A stretch of 64,000 nt of DNA from Streptomyces endocoffeicus (GTDB lineage: Bacteria > Actinomycetota > Actinomycetes > Streptomycetales > Streptomycetaceae). How positions within the stretch are numbered: position 1 is the stretch's first letter; every line of letters starts with the position of its first letter. Below the pieces are notes generated by a model. It did not search any database and was not told the origin of the DNA. It saw nothing but the letters and a program-made list of their open reading frames with translations. Positions 39,899 through 49,034 of the stretch are shown here, one piece after another. Location of the stretch: NCBI RefSeq assembly GCF_016741935.1, contig NZ_JAERRG010000011.1, positions 248,001-312,000 of the forward strand, given 5' to 3'. The position numbers were made by a program, and so were the translations under genes.

Positions 39899-41047
39899 GT
39901 GGCCAAATTGCGAGCCGAACGCCTGTACAAGGTGTTCGGCAGACGACCCGATGAGGCGGTGGCGCGGCTGGAAGGCGGCGCGGACCGCGAGGAGCTCCGA
40001 GCGAACGGGACGACCGCAGCGGTCGTCGATGCCTCATTCGCCGTCGAGGCGGGCCAGATCTTCGTCGTCATGGGTCTGTCCGGGTCCGGCAAGTCCACCC
40101 TGCTGCGGATGCTGAACGGTCTGCTGGAGCCGACCGCCGGGCGCGTGCTCTTCGACGACGACGACCTGACCGCGCTCACCCCCAAGGGTCTGCGCGAGGT
40201 CCGGTCCCGCAAGATCAGCATGGTCTTCCAGCACTTCGCCCTCTTCCCGCACCGCAGCGTCCTGGAGAACGCCGCCTACGGCCTCGAGGTGCAGGGCGTG
40301 CCGCGCGAGGAGCGCGTCCGGCGCGCCACCGAGGCGCTGGAGATGGTGGGCCTGGCCGGCTGGGAGAAGTCCTGGCCCGATGAGCTCTCCGGCGGTATGC
40401 AGCAGCGGGTCGGCCTCGCCCGGGCCCTGGCCACCGACGCCGACATGCTGCTGATGGACGAGTCCTTCAGCGCGCTGGACCCGCTGATCCGCCGCGATAT
40501 GCAGGATCAGCTGCTCCAGCTCCAGAAGCGGCTCAAGAAGACCATCGTCTTCATCACCCACGACCTGAACGAGGCCATGCGGCTCGGCGACCGCATCGCC
40601 GTGATGCGCGACGGCCGGATCGTCCAGATCGGCACCGCCGAGGACATCCTGGTCACCCCCGCCAACGACTACGTCGCCTCCTTCACCCAGGACGTGGACC
40701 GCAGCCGGGTGCTCACCGCCGGCGCGATCATGTCCGAGCCGGACGAGGTGCTGGGCACCAAGACCGACGACGGCACCACGCTCCGCACCGCGCAGGACGT
40801 GCTGGCCGCCGCCCCCGCCACCGTCACCGAGGGAACCCCGATCATCGAGCTGTTCCAGCCCTGCTCGCGCAGTGGAGTCGCGGTCGCCGTCACCGGTGAC
40901 GACGGCGCGCTCACCGGCGTCGTCACCCGCGCCCGGCTGCTCGCCGCCCTCGGCGAGCCGGACGGCGGGCCCGACGGGGCCCAGCCGCCGGCCGGTGGCA
41001 CTCCGGACGCGCCCGAGACCACCAAGAAGGTGATCACCGGTGCCTAG
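39899..41047 (+). CDS. Glycine betaine/proline ABC transporter ATP-binding protein
   Basis: ProV/OpuAA-type ATPase of 382 aa for osmoprotectant uptake. Walker A is GLSGSGKS near residue 59, Q-loop VFQHFALFPHR, signature LSGGMQQRVGLARAL and Walker B DMLLMDESFSALD. The C-terminal 120 residues form a CBS-like regulatory part (about 290-350) and a Pro/Gly-rich tail. GTG start at 39899. Its stop overlaps the start of the permease gene by 8 bp, indicating translational coupling. Confidence 0.93.
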   Translation: MAKLRAERLYKVFGRRPDEAVARLEGGADREELRANGTTAAVVDASFAVEAGQIFVVMGLSGSGKSTLLRMLNGLLEPTAGRVLFDDDDLTALTPKGLREVRSRKISMVFQHFALFPHRSVLENAAYGLEVQGVPREERVRRATEALEMVGLAGWEKSWPDELSGGMQQRVGLARALATDADMLLMDESFSALDPLIRRDMQDQLLQLQKRLKKTIVFITHDLNEAMRLGDRIAVMRDGRIVQIGTAEDILVTPANDYVASFTQDVDRSRVLTAGAIMSEPDEVLGTKTDDGTTLRTAQDVLAAAPATVTEGTPIIELFQPCSRSGVAVAVTGDDGALTGVVTRARLLAALGEPDGGPDGAQPPAGGTPDAPETTKKVITGA

Positions 41048-43661
41048 GCTTGAGCTCGGCAGCTGGATCAACTCCGGCGTCAACTGGCTCCGAGACAATC
41101 TGAGCTGGCTCTTCGACTTCATCTCCAACGTCGTCCAGGGCATGTACGACGGGGTGAACACGGTGCTCAGCGGCCCCGAGCCGCTGCTGCTCGCGGGCAT
41201 CCTGGCGCTGCTCGCCTGGTGGCTGCGCGGGCTGCTGCCCGCCGTGCTCGCCTTCCTGGGATTCGCCCTCATCGACTCGATCGAGTTGTGGGGCGAGGCG
41301 ATGAACACCCTCGCACTGGTGCTGGTCGCCGGTGTGATCACTATCGTGTTCGCGGTGCCGCTCGGCATCTGGTCCTCGCGCAACCGCGCGGTGAGCGCCG
41401 TGATCCGTCCGGTGCTGGACTTCATGCAGACGATGCCCGCCTTCGTCTACCTGATCCCCGGCATCTTCTTCTTCGGCCTCGGGGTGGTCCCCGGTGTCGT
41501 CGCCACCGTCATCTTCTCGATGCCCCCGGGCGTCCGCATGACGGAACTGGGCATCCGGCAGGTGGATGCGGAGCTGGTCGAGGCGGCCGACGCCTTCGGC
41601 ACCCATCCGCGCCGTACCCTGCTGCGCGTCCAGCTCCCGCTGGCCCTGCCCACCATCATGGCGGGCGTCAACCAGGTGATCATGCTGGCGCTGTCCATGG
41701 TCGTCATCGCCGGTATGGTCGGCGCCGAGGGCCTCGGCTCCACCGTCTTCCAGGCGATCAGCTCCGTCGACGTCGCCATGGGCTTCGAGGGCGGTATCGC
41801 GGTGGTCATCCTGGCCATGTACCTGGACCGGATGACCAGCGCGCTCAATCAGCGCGTCTCCCCGCTGGCCCGCCGCGCGCTGGCCAAGGAGAAGGCCAAG
41901 GCGCTCAGCGGCCTGAAGGTGCTGCACTGGCGTCCCGCTACCTCCGTCGCCATGGTCGGCGTGGTCGTCCTGGCGCTGGTCGCCGGCGGCATGAGCATGT
42001 TCGGCGGCGACGACGAGGGCCCCAAGGTCTCCGCCAACGTCGGCAAGGGCCAGTCGGTCAACATCGGCTACATCAACTGGGACGAGGGCGTCGCCTCCAC
42101 CTTCCTGTGGAAGGAGCTCCTGGAGCAGCGCGGCTTCAAGCCGAAGGTCCAGTCGTACGACGTCGGCGCGCTGTACACCGGTATGGCCGCGGGCAACATC
42201 GACTTCGAGACGGACTCCTGGTTGCCCACCACCCACGCCTCGTACTGGTCGAAGTACAAGAGCAAGCTGGAGAACCTCGGCTCCTGGTACGGCCCCACCT
42301 CCCTGGAGGTCGCGGTCCCCTCGTACGTCAAGGGCGTCAAGACCCTGGAGGACCTCGAGAAGAAGTCCAGCACCTTCAAGAAGAAGATCGTCGGCATCGA
42401 GCCCGGTGCCGGTGAGATGAAGCTGATGCAGGACAAGGTCATGCCGGGCTATGGGCTGAACAAGGACTTCAGCCTGGTCAAGGGCTCCACCGCGGCCATG
42501 CTCTCCCAGCTGGACCGCTCCTACTCCAAGAAGGAGCCGATCGCGGTCACCCTGTGGTCCCCGCACTGGGCGTACGACAAGTACAAGCTCACCAAGCTGA
42601 AGGACCCCAAGGGCGCCTTCGGCAAGGGCGACCACATCGACACTCTCGCGCGCAAGGGCTTCTCCAAGGAGAACCCGCAGGTCGCCAAGTGGATCAAGAA
42701 CTTCAAGCTGAAGGAGAAGCAGCTCACCAGCCTGGAGTCGGCCATCCAGGACGCCGGTAAGGGCAAGGAGCAGCAGGGCGTGCGCGCCTGGCTGAAGCAG
42801 AACCCGGGCATGGCCAACAAGCTCGCCCCGGTGCCCGGCGGCGCCGACCAGAAGGGCAAGGACGCGGGCGCCGCGCCGATGATCGGCTACTTCCCGTGGG
42901 ACGAGGACATCGCCACCACCTACCTGTGGAAGAACGTCCTCGAGCGGCGTGGCTACAAGCCGGAGATCAAGCAGTACGACGTCGGCTCGATGTTCACCGG
43001 AATGAGCACCGGACAGGTCGACGTCGAGTTCGACGGCTGGCTACCGGTCGCCCAGAAGCAGTACTGGGACAAATACAAGAAGAACCTGGTCGACGTCGGG
43101 TCGTGGTACGACAAGACCTCCCTGGAGATCGCGGTGCCGTCCTACGTCAAGGACGTGAAGTCGCTCGCCGACCTCAAGGGGAAGGCCGGCACCTTCGACG
43201 GCAAGATCGTCGGTATCGAACCCGGGACCGGCGAGATGAAGCTCCTGAAGGGCAAGGTGCTCAAGGAGTACGGCCTGGACAAGGAGTACAAGGTCAGTGA
43301 CGGCTCCTCGCCGGCGATGCTGGCCCAGCTGGAGCGGTCGTACGCCAAGAAGGAGCCGGTGGCCGTGGTCCTGTGGACCCCGCACTGGGCCTACAGCAAG
43401 TACAAGCTGACCAAGCTCGCCGACCCGAAGCAGGCGTTCGGGGCCAGCAACCAGCTCCACACCCTCGCCAACAAGTCCTTCCCGAAGAAGTTCCCCGAGT
43501 TCAACGGGTGGCTGAAGAAGTGGCACATGACCGAGAAGGAGCTGGCGACCCTGGAGCAGGCCATCCAGGACGCCGGTAAGGGCAACGAGGAGAAGGGCGT
43601 CCAGAAGTGGATTGACGCCCACCCCGGCATCGTCGACAAGATGGCGCCGGTGGCTTCCTGA
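41040..43661 (+). CDS. Betaine transporter permease fused to two substrate-binding domains
   Basis: 873 aa. Residues 1-290 are a ProW/OpuAB-type permease with the EAA-like loop ELGIRQVDAELVEAADAFGT. A further membrane helix near 305-325 (VAMVGVVVLALVAGG) anchors two tandem OpuAC-like binding domains, about 340-610 and 620-873. Both domains share the pattern YFPWDE/YINWDE, FxxDxWLP, SLEVAVPSYVK, GIEPGAGEMKL and LWSPHWAY, which supply the aromatic cage for quaternary amines. Normal OpuABC fusions carry one domain. The GTG start at 41040 overlaps the ATPase gene. Confidence 0.93.
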   Translation: MPRLELGSWINSGVNWLRDNLSWLFDFISNVVQGMYDGVNTVLSGPEPLLLAGILALLAWWLRGLLPAVLAFLGFALIDSIELWGEAMNTLALVLVAGVITIVFAVPLGIWSSRNRAVSAVIRPVLDFMQTMPAFVYLIPGIFFFGLGVVPGVVATVIFSMPPGVRMTELGIRQVDAELVEAADAFGTHPRRTLLRVQLPLALPTIMAGVNQVIMLALSMVVIAGMVGAEGLGSTVFQAISSVDVAMGFEGGIAVVILAMYLDRMTSALNQRVSPLARRALAKEKAKALSGLKVLHWRPATSVAMVGVVVLALVAGGMSMFGGDDEGPKVSANVGKGQSVNIGYINWDEGVASTFLWKELLEQRGFKPKVQSYDVGALYTGMAAGNIDFETDSWLPTTHASYWSKYKSKLENLGSWYGPTSLEVAVPSYVKGVKTLEDLEKKSSTFKKKIVGIEPGAGEMKLMQDKVMPGYGLNKDFSLVKGSTAAMLSQLDRSYSKKEPIAVTLWSPHWAYDKYKLTKLKDPKGAFGKGDHIDTLARKGFSKENPQVAKWIKNFKLKEKQLTSLESAIQDAGKGKEQQGVRAWLKQNPGMANKLAPVPGGADQKGKDAGAAPMIGYFPWDEDIATTYLWKNVLERRGYKPEIKQYDVGSMFTGMSTGQVDVEFDGWLPVAQKQYWDKYKKNLVDVGSWYDKTSLEIAVPSYVKDVKSLADLKGKAGTFDGKIVGIEPGTGEMKLLKGKVLKEYGLDKEYKVSDGSSPAMLAQLERSYAKKEPVAVVLWTPHWAYSKYKLTKLADPKQAFGASNQLHTLANKSFPKKFPEFNGWLKKWHMTEKELATLEQAIQDAGKGNEEKGVQKWIDAHPGIVDKMAPVAS

Positions 43662-43680
43662 CCCACCGTCCGCACCACAG

Positions 43681-43718
43681 ACACCGCGGCCCGGAGCGCA
43701 TGCTCCGGGCCGCGGTGT
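43681..43718 (+). terminator. Terminator after the betaine transporter operon
   Basis: A 17-bp perfect stem, ACACCGCGGCCCGGAGC (43681-43697) with GCTCCGGGCCGCGGTGT (43702-43718) and a GCAT loop. Confidence 0.85.
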
Positions 43719-43766
43719 CGTGTTGCCCCGCCCGTTGCCGTGTCTTGCGGGCGCTGTGCCGCGCCG

Positions 43767-43839
43767 GGCGGAGAAAACCGGTGGCATCGGAGCGCCTGGT
43801 GCGCGGGCCGCGGTTACTTCCCTTCCAGAACAGTCCGCC
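43767..43839. ncRNA. Possible structured RNA upstream of the TROVE gene (tentative)
   Basis: GGCGGA (43767-43772) and TCCGCC (43834-43839) can close a 73-nt element with internal stems (CCG/CGG and GCGC/GCGC). Ro60-type proteins usually have a Y RNA encoded nearby, which prompted the search. I could not find the tRNA-like T-arm of bacterial YrlA RNAs, so this is a weak candidate only. Confidence 0.2.
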
Positions 43840-43921
43840 GCCCACTCCTGACCTCAGGCGCCGCCGACGCACCGGCGCGTCGCCTCCTCCCAATGCCCAC
43901 TCGGGGGAGAGGCATGACCGC

Positions 43922-45598
43922 ATGACCAAGTTCAACCGCGTCTTCCGGCGCGCCGGGGCCACGGCGACCACCTACGAGGGCGGCGCCGCCGTCACCCGCG
44001 ACAGCAAGTCCGAACTGGTGCTGCTGGCCGTGGTGAACATGGTCGGCGAGCAGACCTTCTACGAACCCTCCGACGACCGCGACGACCGCTTCCGCGCCCT
44101 CGTCCGTACGGTCGCCGTCGAGGACGCCGACTGGACCGCCCGCTTCATCGGCTGGCTGCGCGCCGAGGCCCTCATGCGCACCGCGTCGCTCGTCGCCGCG
44201 GCCGAGGCCGTCGCCGCACGTCTCGCGGCCGGGCTGCACGGCGGCAACCGCCCCATCGTCGACGCCGCGTGCCTGCGCGCCGACGAGCCCGGTGAGTTCC
44301 TCGCCTACTGGACCGCCCACCACGGCCGCGCGCTGCCCAAGCCGGTCAAGCGCGGCCTCGCCGACGCCGTCCGCCGCCTCTACACCGAGCGCTCGCTGCT
44401 CAAGTACGACACCGAGCGCCACGGCTTCCGCTTCGCCGACGTCCTGGAGCTGGTGCACGCCGCCCCGGACCCCGACAAGCCGTGGCAGGGCGAGCTATTC
44501 CGGCACGCCATCGACCGCCGCCACCACCGGGACGCCGCGCCCCCGGTCTCGCTGCGCACCCTGCGCGCCCGCACCCGGCTGACGGCCCTGCCGCAGTGGG
44601 AGCGCCGTGCCGTGCTGGAGCGGCCGGACGCCGCCGACGCGCTCCGTAAGGCGGGCATGACGTGGGAGGCGCTCGCGGGCTGGCTTCAGGGCCCGATGGA
44701 CGCGCCGGCCTGGCAGGCCGTGCTGCCCTCCATGGGCTACATGGCGCTGCTGCGGAATCTGCGCAACTTCGACCAGGCCGGGCTGCCGGACGCGGTCGCC
44801 GACCGGGTCGCGGCACGGCTGGCCGACCCGGCGGAGGTGGCCCGCTCCCGCCAGTTCCCGTACCGCTTCCTGTCCGCGTACCGGGCCGCGCCGTCGCTGC
44901 GCTGGGGCCACGCCCTGGACCGGGCGCTGACCGCGTCCACGGCGGCCGTCCCGGCGCTGCCGGGCCGCACCCTCGTGCTCGTCGACACCTCCGGCTCGAT
45001 GCAGACGCGGGTCTCGAGCCGCTCCCAGGTGCGCCATGTGGACGTCGGGGCGCTCTTCGGGGTCGCGCTCGCGCACCGCGGCTGCCAGGTGGACCTGGTC
45101 GGCTTCGCCTCCGGGCACTTCGGCCACCGGCTGACCCCGGGCGGTTCGGTGCTTCGCGACATCGAGGCGTTCCGCGCGCGGATCGGCGAGGTCGGGCACG
45201 GCACGGAGACGGGTACGGCGCTGCGGGCGGCCTACCGCGGCCACGACCGGGTGGTGATCGTCTCGGATATGCAGGCGTTCGCGGAGGCGCGCCGCGGCCG
45301 GTCCGTTCCGGTCTCGGAGGCCGTTCCGGCGCGGGCGCCGGTGTTCGGCGTCAACACCACCGGCTACGGGGCCACATCCATCGACACCGGTCGGCCGAAC
45401 CGGTACGAGATCGGCGGCTTCAGCGACAAGCTGTTCACGATGGTCGGGCTGCTGTCGGAGGGCTACGGCGACGGCGATGGCGGTGGCGGCCGCGGTGGGC
45501 GTGGCGGCCGGGCCGTCTGGCCGTGGGAGACGCTGCAGGAGGCGGCGTTGGGGCGGCCGGGCGTAGGAGCGCGGGCATTGGGGCGGGGACGGGTGTAG
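43922..45598 (+). CDS. TROVE/vWA-domain protein (Ro60-like)
   Basis: 558 aa. The N-terminal TROVE part (about 20-330) is a HEAT-like ring domain that in Ro60 and bacterial Rsr binds Y RNAs and misfolded RNA ends. The C-terminal vWA domain carries the metal-ion-dependent adhesion motif DTSGSM near residue 354, with TETGTALRAAY and IVSDMQAF downstream. The ATG at 43922 follows GGGGGAGAGG. The last 60 residues are Gly/Arg-rich. No RtcB or PNPase gene is adjacent. In other bacteria the protein works in RNA quality control and stress survival. Confidence 0.88.
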   Translation: MTKFNRVFRRAGATATTYEGGAAVTRDSKSELVLLAVVNMVGEQTFYEPSDDRDDRFRALVRTVAVEDADWTARFIGWLRAEALMRTASLVAAAEAVAARLAAGLHGGNRPIVDAACLRADEPGEFLAYWTAHHGRALPKPVKRGLADAVRRLYTERSLLKYDTERHGFRFADVLELVHAAPDPDKPWQGELFRHAIDRRHHRDAAPPVSLRTLRARTRLTALPQWERRAVLERPDAADALRKAGMTWEALAGWLQGPMDAPAWQAVLPSMGYMALLRNLRNFDQAGLPDAVADRVAARLADPAEVARSRQFPYRFLSAYRAAPSLRWGHALDRALTASTAAVPALPGRTLVLVDTSGSMQTRVSSRSQVRHVDVGALFGVALAHRGCQVDLVGFASGHFGHRLTPGGSVLRDIEAFRARIGEVGHGTETGTALRAAYRGHDRVVIVSDMQAFAEARRGRSVPVSEAVPARAPVFGVNTTGYGATSIDTGRPNRYEIGGFSDKLFTMVGLLSEGYGDGDGGGGRGGRGGRAVWPWETLQEAALGRPGVGARALGRGRV

Positions 45599-45674
45599 GG
45601 GCGTCCGGTTGGGGCGCGTGGGCGTTGAGGTGGCCGGGCGTAGGGCACGCCTCGTCGCGGCGTACGGTGGAGCG

Positions 45675-46412
45675 ATGAGCCCTCGCACCCCCGTACGGCG
45701 CGTGGTGTCCCTCGTGCCCTCGCTCACCGAGGCGGTCGCCGCCACCGCGCCGGAGCTGCTCGTCGGGGCGACCGACTGGTGCACCCATCCGCCCGGCCTC
45801 ACCGCGGAGCGGATCGGCGGCACCAAGAACCCCGACACCGCCCGGATCGCCGCCCTCGCCCCCGACCTGGTGATCGCCAACGAGGAGGAGAACCGCCCCT
45901 CCGACCTCGCCGCGCTGCGCGCCGCCGGTCTCGAGGTCCTGGTGACCGAAGTGCGCACCCTGGAGCAGGCGTTCACCGAGCTGGAGCGGGTCCTGGTGCG
46001 CGGCTGCGGACTGGCCCGGCCCGGCTGGCTGGACGAGGCCGAGGCCGCCTGGGCGGACGTACGGGCCGGAGGCCCGGTGCGGCACGCCGTCGTACCGGTG
46101 TGGCGGCGTCCGTGGATGGTGCTGGGCCGGGACACCTTCGCCGGTGACGTCCTGGCCCGGCTGGGCGTACGGCACCTCTACAGCGCGCATCCCGAGCGTT
46201 ATCCGCGGATCCCGATCCAGGAGCTGACGGCGGGGGAGGCGGATCTGGTGGTGCTGCCCGACGAGCCGTACCGCTTCACGGCCGACGACGGCCCCGAGGC
46301 GTTCCCCGGCTGCCCGGCTGCCCTGGTCAGCGGCCGTCACCTCACCTGGTACGGCCCCTCGCTGGCGGAGGCGCCCGCCGTCCTTACGGCCGCGTTGGCG
46401 GCGGCGCGCTGA
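45675..46412 (+). CDS. Helical-backbone metal-receptor-like protein without signal peptide
   Basis: 245 aa related to the BtuF/FepB class III binding proteins: VVSLVPSLTEAVAAT at the N-terminus, GTKNPDTARIAALAPDLVIA, and a C-terminal YGPSLAEAPAVL. Such proteins normally bind cobalamin or siderophores outside the cell. This one starts at the fold itself with no signal or lipobox, so it should be cytoplasmic. ATG at 45675 is preceded by GGAG at close distance; an upstream frame extends to 45609 but gives no export signal. Its role is unknown. Confidence 0.8.
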   Translation: MSPRTPVRRVVSLVPSLTEAVAATAPELLVGATDWCTHPPGLTAERIGGTKNPDTARIAALAPDLVIANEEENRPSDLAALRAAGLEVLVTEVRTLEQAFTELERVLVRGCGLARPGWLDEAEAAWADVRAGGPVRHAVVPVWRRPWMVLGRDTFAGDVLARLGVRHLYSAHPERYPRIPIQELTAGEADLVVLPDEPYRFTADDGPEAFPGCPAALVSGRHLTWYGPSLAEAPAVLTAALAAAR

Positions 46413-46435
46413 CTGTATGAGGGCCGGGCGCGGCC

Positions 46436-47095
46436 TCAGGCCCGCGCGTAGTCGGCGAGGGCCGGTTCGAGCAGGGCGAACGCCCGGGTGGCCTCCGGTT
46501 CGAGGATCGCCGTGATCTCCGGGTTGGTGTGCCCCGCGAGCGTGAGGTCCAGAATCCGGCGGAACAGGACGCGATGGACCCCGGTGAGCAGGGACGCGGC
46601 CGTGCGCGCGGTGATGTCACCGGGGGCGGCGTCGGTCGCCGCGGCGAGAGCGACGGCCAGGGCCTGTTCGCGCTGGTCGTGCAGGCCGCGCAGACAGGCC
46701 GAGAGAGTGGGGCTCTCCGCGATCATGCGGGTGAACTCCGGCCCGGCGAAACCGGCGACCGGATCATGCGCGGCGACGGCGGTGAGAAAGGCGCGCCGCA
46801 GGGCCACGAAGGCGGATTCGCCGGGCTCCCGGGCGGCTACGGCGCGGGCCAGGCCGGTGACGAACTCGTCCTGGTGGTCGAGGGCCAGATCCTCCTTGCG
46901 CGGGAAGTAGTTGGTCACCGTCTTCTTGGCCACGCGCGCGGCGTCGGCGATCTCGGCGATGGTGGTGCGCTCGAAGCCCTGCGCCATGAAGAGCCCCGTG
47001 GCCCGGTCGGAGATCAACTGCCGCGTCTCACGCTTCTTGGCCTCGCGCAGGCCGGTGGCCGCGGGGTCCGTCGTGGTGCTCGACTCGATATCCAT
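46436..47095 (-). CDS. TetR-family transcriptional regulator
   Basis: 219-aa repressor. The helix-turn-helix is in residues 22-68 (TRQLISDRATGLFMAQGFER followed by TTIAEIADAARVAKKTVTNYF). The ligand-binding helices are variable. Start ATG at 47095. It is divergent from the esterase/streptogramin-lyase fusion gene. The intergenic region has a CGCG-N5-CGCG dyad at 47132-47144 between -35-like TTGACG and -10-like TAACTT for the fusion gene, so repression of that gene is likely. Confidence 0.88.
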   Translation of the reverse strand: MDIESSTTTDPAATGLREAKKRETRQLISDRATGLFMAQGFERTTIAEIADAARVAKKTVTNYFPRKEDLALDHQDEFVTGLARAVAAREPGESAFVALRRAFLTAVAAHDPVAGFAGPEFTRMIAESPTLSACLRGLHDQREQALAVALAAATDAAPGDITARTAASLLTGVHRVLFRRILDLTLAGHTNPEITAILEPEATRAFALLEPALADYARA

Positions 47096-47189
47096 GACCC
47101 CAAATCTTACCCTCGTAGCATATTTATGTTGACGCGCAATACGCGACGATCCTAACTTTGCGTCCGCCGTAACTTTTCCTCGCGAGGGA

Positions 47190-47257
47190 GATGAGCCCGC
47201 CTCCCCGGTGAGCCCGCTTCCCCGGTGAGCCTGCCTCCCCGGTGAGCCCGCTGCCCC
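47190..47257 (+). repeat. Four 17-bp tandem repeats before the esterase-lyase gene
   Basis: Four direct units of GAGCCCGCYTCCCCGGT type with period 17, located in the 5' leader between the TetR-controlled promoter region and the TTG start. Confidence 0.8.
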
Positions 47258-47289
47258 GCGAGTCCCGACCACCCACGACGGAGGACCGT

Positions 47290-48957
47290 TTGCCGAACGT
47301 CATCGCCGTTCCCATGCCGCCCGAGGCGGCCCGAGCGGTCCGCGACCGCCCCGACGCGCTGATCGCCGCCCCGCTCCCGGACGACGCCGAGGTGCGGGGC
47401 GACTGGATCCGCGCGCCCGGCGCCCGCGGCGGCGCGGTGATCTATGTGCATGGCGGGGGGTTCGCCCATACGATGCCCGAGGCCGAGCGGGTGATGGCCT
47501 ATCGGCTGTCGAAGGCGACCGGACGCCCCGCCCTGCGGGTGGACTACCGGCTGGCGCCCGAACACCCGTATCCCGCGGCGCTCGAGGACGTGCTGGCCGC
47601 CTGGCGCGGTGTGCTGGACGAGGGCGTCCCGGCCGCCGAGGTCGTTCTCGCCGGGGAGTCGGCCGGGGCCACGCTGGTGCTCTCCGCCCTGCTGGAGATC
47701 CAGCGGACCGGCGGTCCGCGGCCCGGTGCCGCGATCGTGGTCTCACCCGTCACCGACTTCGCCCTTACGGGTGCGTCGATCGCCGCCAACGACGGTAAGG
47801 ACGTACTGAGCCGGGCCGCGCTGGGCTCCATAAGCGCCCAGTACCTGGCCGGCGCGCCCGCCGACCGGGCCCCGCAGTCGCCGCTGTACGGGGATCCGCG
47901 CGGGCTGCCGCCGCTGCTGATCGCCGTCGGCACGGACGAGGTGCTCCTGGACGACGCCCGCCGCTTCGCCGAGGCGGCGGAAGCCGCCGGGGTGAGCGTG
48001 CGCCTGGAGGAGTACGAGGGCCTGCCGCACGCCTTCCACCTGTCCGAGCCGGGCGAGGTGCTGCTGGACCGGATCGGCCGGTGGCTCGCCGACCCGGTCC
48101 GCGTCTTCACCGTCAGCGACCCGGACGCGGGCCCCTACGCGCTCACCGACGGCCCCGACGGCGCCCTGTGGTACACGCTGGTACACCAGGGCGCGATCGG
48201 CCGCAGGGACGCCGACGGCCGGATCACCGTCCACTCCGTCGGAGCCAAGCCGACGATGATCGCCCAAGGGCCCGATGGCGCCCTGTGGTTCAGCGAGTAC
48301 GGCACCCACCGCATCGGCCGGATCGCGGTGGACGGCACGACCTCCTCCTTCGCCCCGCCGACCGCCGACGGCGGGCCGTACGGGATCGCCGCGGGCCCGG
48401 ACGGGGCCATATGGTTCACGCTGTCGGCCGCCGACCGCATCGGGCGGATCGCGATGGACGGCGACATCACCGAGTACCCCGCTCCCGGAGCCTTCCCGTC
48501 CGCCATGGCGGCGGGGCCCGACGGCGCCATGTGGTTCACCCTCAACCAGGGCAACGCCATCGGCCGGATCACCATGGACGGCCGGACGACCGCCCACCCC
48601 CTGCCGACCGAGGCAGCCGCGCCGGTGGGCCTCGCCCAAGGGCCGGACGGCGCCCTGTGGTTCACCGAGATCGGCGCGGGCCAGATCGGCCGCATCACGG
48701 TTGACGGCACCGTCACCGAGTACCCGCTGCCCGACCGGCAGGCCCGGCCACACGCCATCACCAGCGGCCCGGACGGGGCGCTGTGGTTCACCGAATGGGG
48801 CCGCGGCGGAGTCGGGCGCATCACCACGGACGGCCGGATCACGGCGTACGACCTGCCCCGGGCCGACTGCGAACCGCACGGCATCGCCGCGCACGACGGC
48901 GCGCTGTGGTGCGCCCTGGAGACGGGAGCCCTGGCCAGGATCGACGTCCCCCGCTGA
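47290..48957 (+). CDS. Esterase fused to virginiamycin B lyase
   Basis: 555 aa with two enzymes. Residues 1-270 form a hormone-sensitive-lipase-type esterase: oxyanion HGGG 54-57, nucleophile Ser124 in GESAGA, Asp216 and His247. Residues 271-555 are a seven-bladed propeller with repeated GPDGALWFT units, as in streptogramin B lyase Vgb, which linearises type B streptogramins by elimination. His488, Glu528, His530 and Glu544 keep exactly the spacing of the Vgb active-site residues His228, Glu268, His270 and Glu284. The TTG start follows GGAGG by 5 bp. A self-resistance or antibiotic-inactivation role is inferred. Confidence 0.88.
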   Translation: MPNVIAVPMPPEAARAVRDRPDALIAAPLPDDAEVRGDWIRAPGARGGAVIYVHGGGFAHTMPEAERVMAYRLSKATGRPALRVDYRLAPEHPYPAALEDVLAAWRGVLDEGVPAAEVVLAGESAGATLVLSALLEIQRTGGPRPGAAIVVSPVTDFALTGASIAANDGKDVLSRAALGSISAQYLAGAPADRAPQSPLYGDPRGLPPLLIAVGTDEVLLDDARRFAEAAEAAGVSVRLEEYEGLPHAFHLSEPGEVLLDRIGRWLADPVRVFTVSDPDAGPYALTDGPDGALWYTLVHQGAIGRRDADGRITVHSVGAKPTMIAQGPDGALWFSEYGTHRIGRIAVDGTTSSFAPPTADGGPYGIAAGPDGAIWFTLSAADRIGRIAMDGDITEYPAPGAFPSAMAAGPDGAMWFTLNQGNAIGRITMDGRTTAHPLPTEAAAPVGLAQGPDGALWFTEIGAGQIGRITVDGTVTEYPLPDRQARPHAITSGPDGALWFTEWGRGGVGRITTDGRITAYDLPRADCEPHGIAAHDGALWCALETGALARIDVPR

Positions 48958-49034
48958 CCTTTCCGGACACCTGGCTCGGCGTGGCCCTCGGCGGGCACGC
49001 GGGCCGGGGGCCGGCGCAAGGACGAGGCCGGGCG

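Noticed and set aside
43666..43760. An ORF across the terminator between the betaine transporter and the TROVE gene
   Set aside because: It contains the 17-bp terminator stem and shows no ribosome site or family similarity.
43767..43839. A tRNA gene suggested by the 73-nt length and acceptor-like GGCGGA/TCCGCC stem
   Set aside because: No T-loop consensus, no proper D arm and no anticodon loop on either strand; kept only as a weak structured-RNA candidate.
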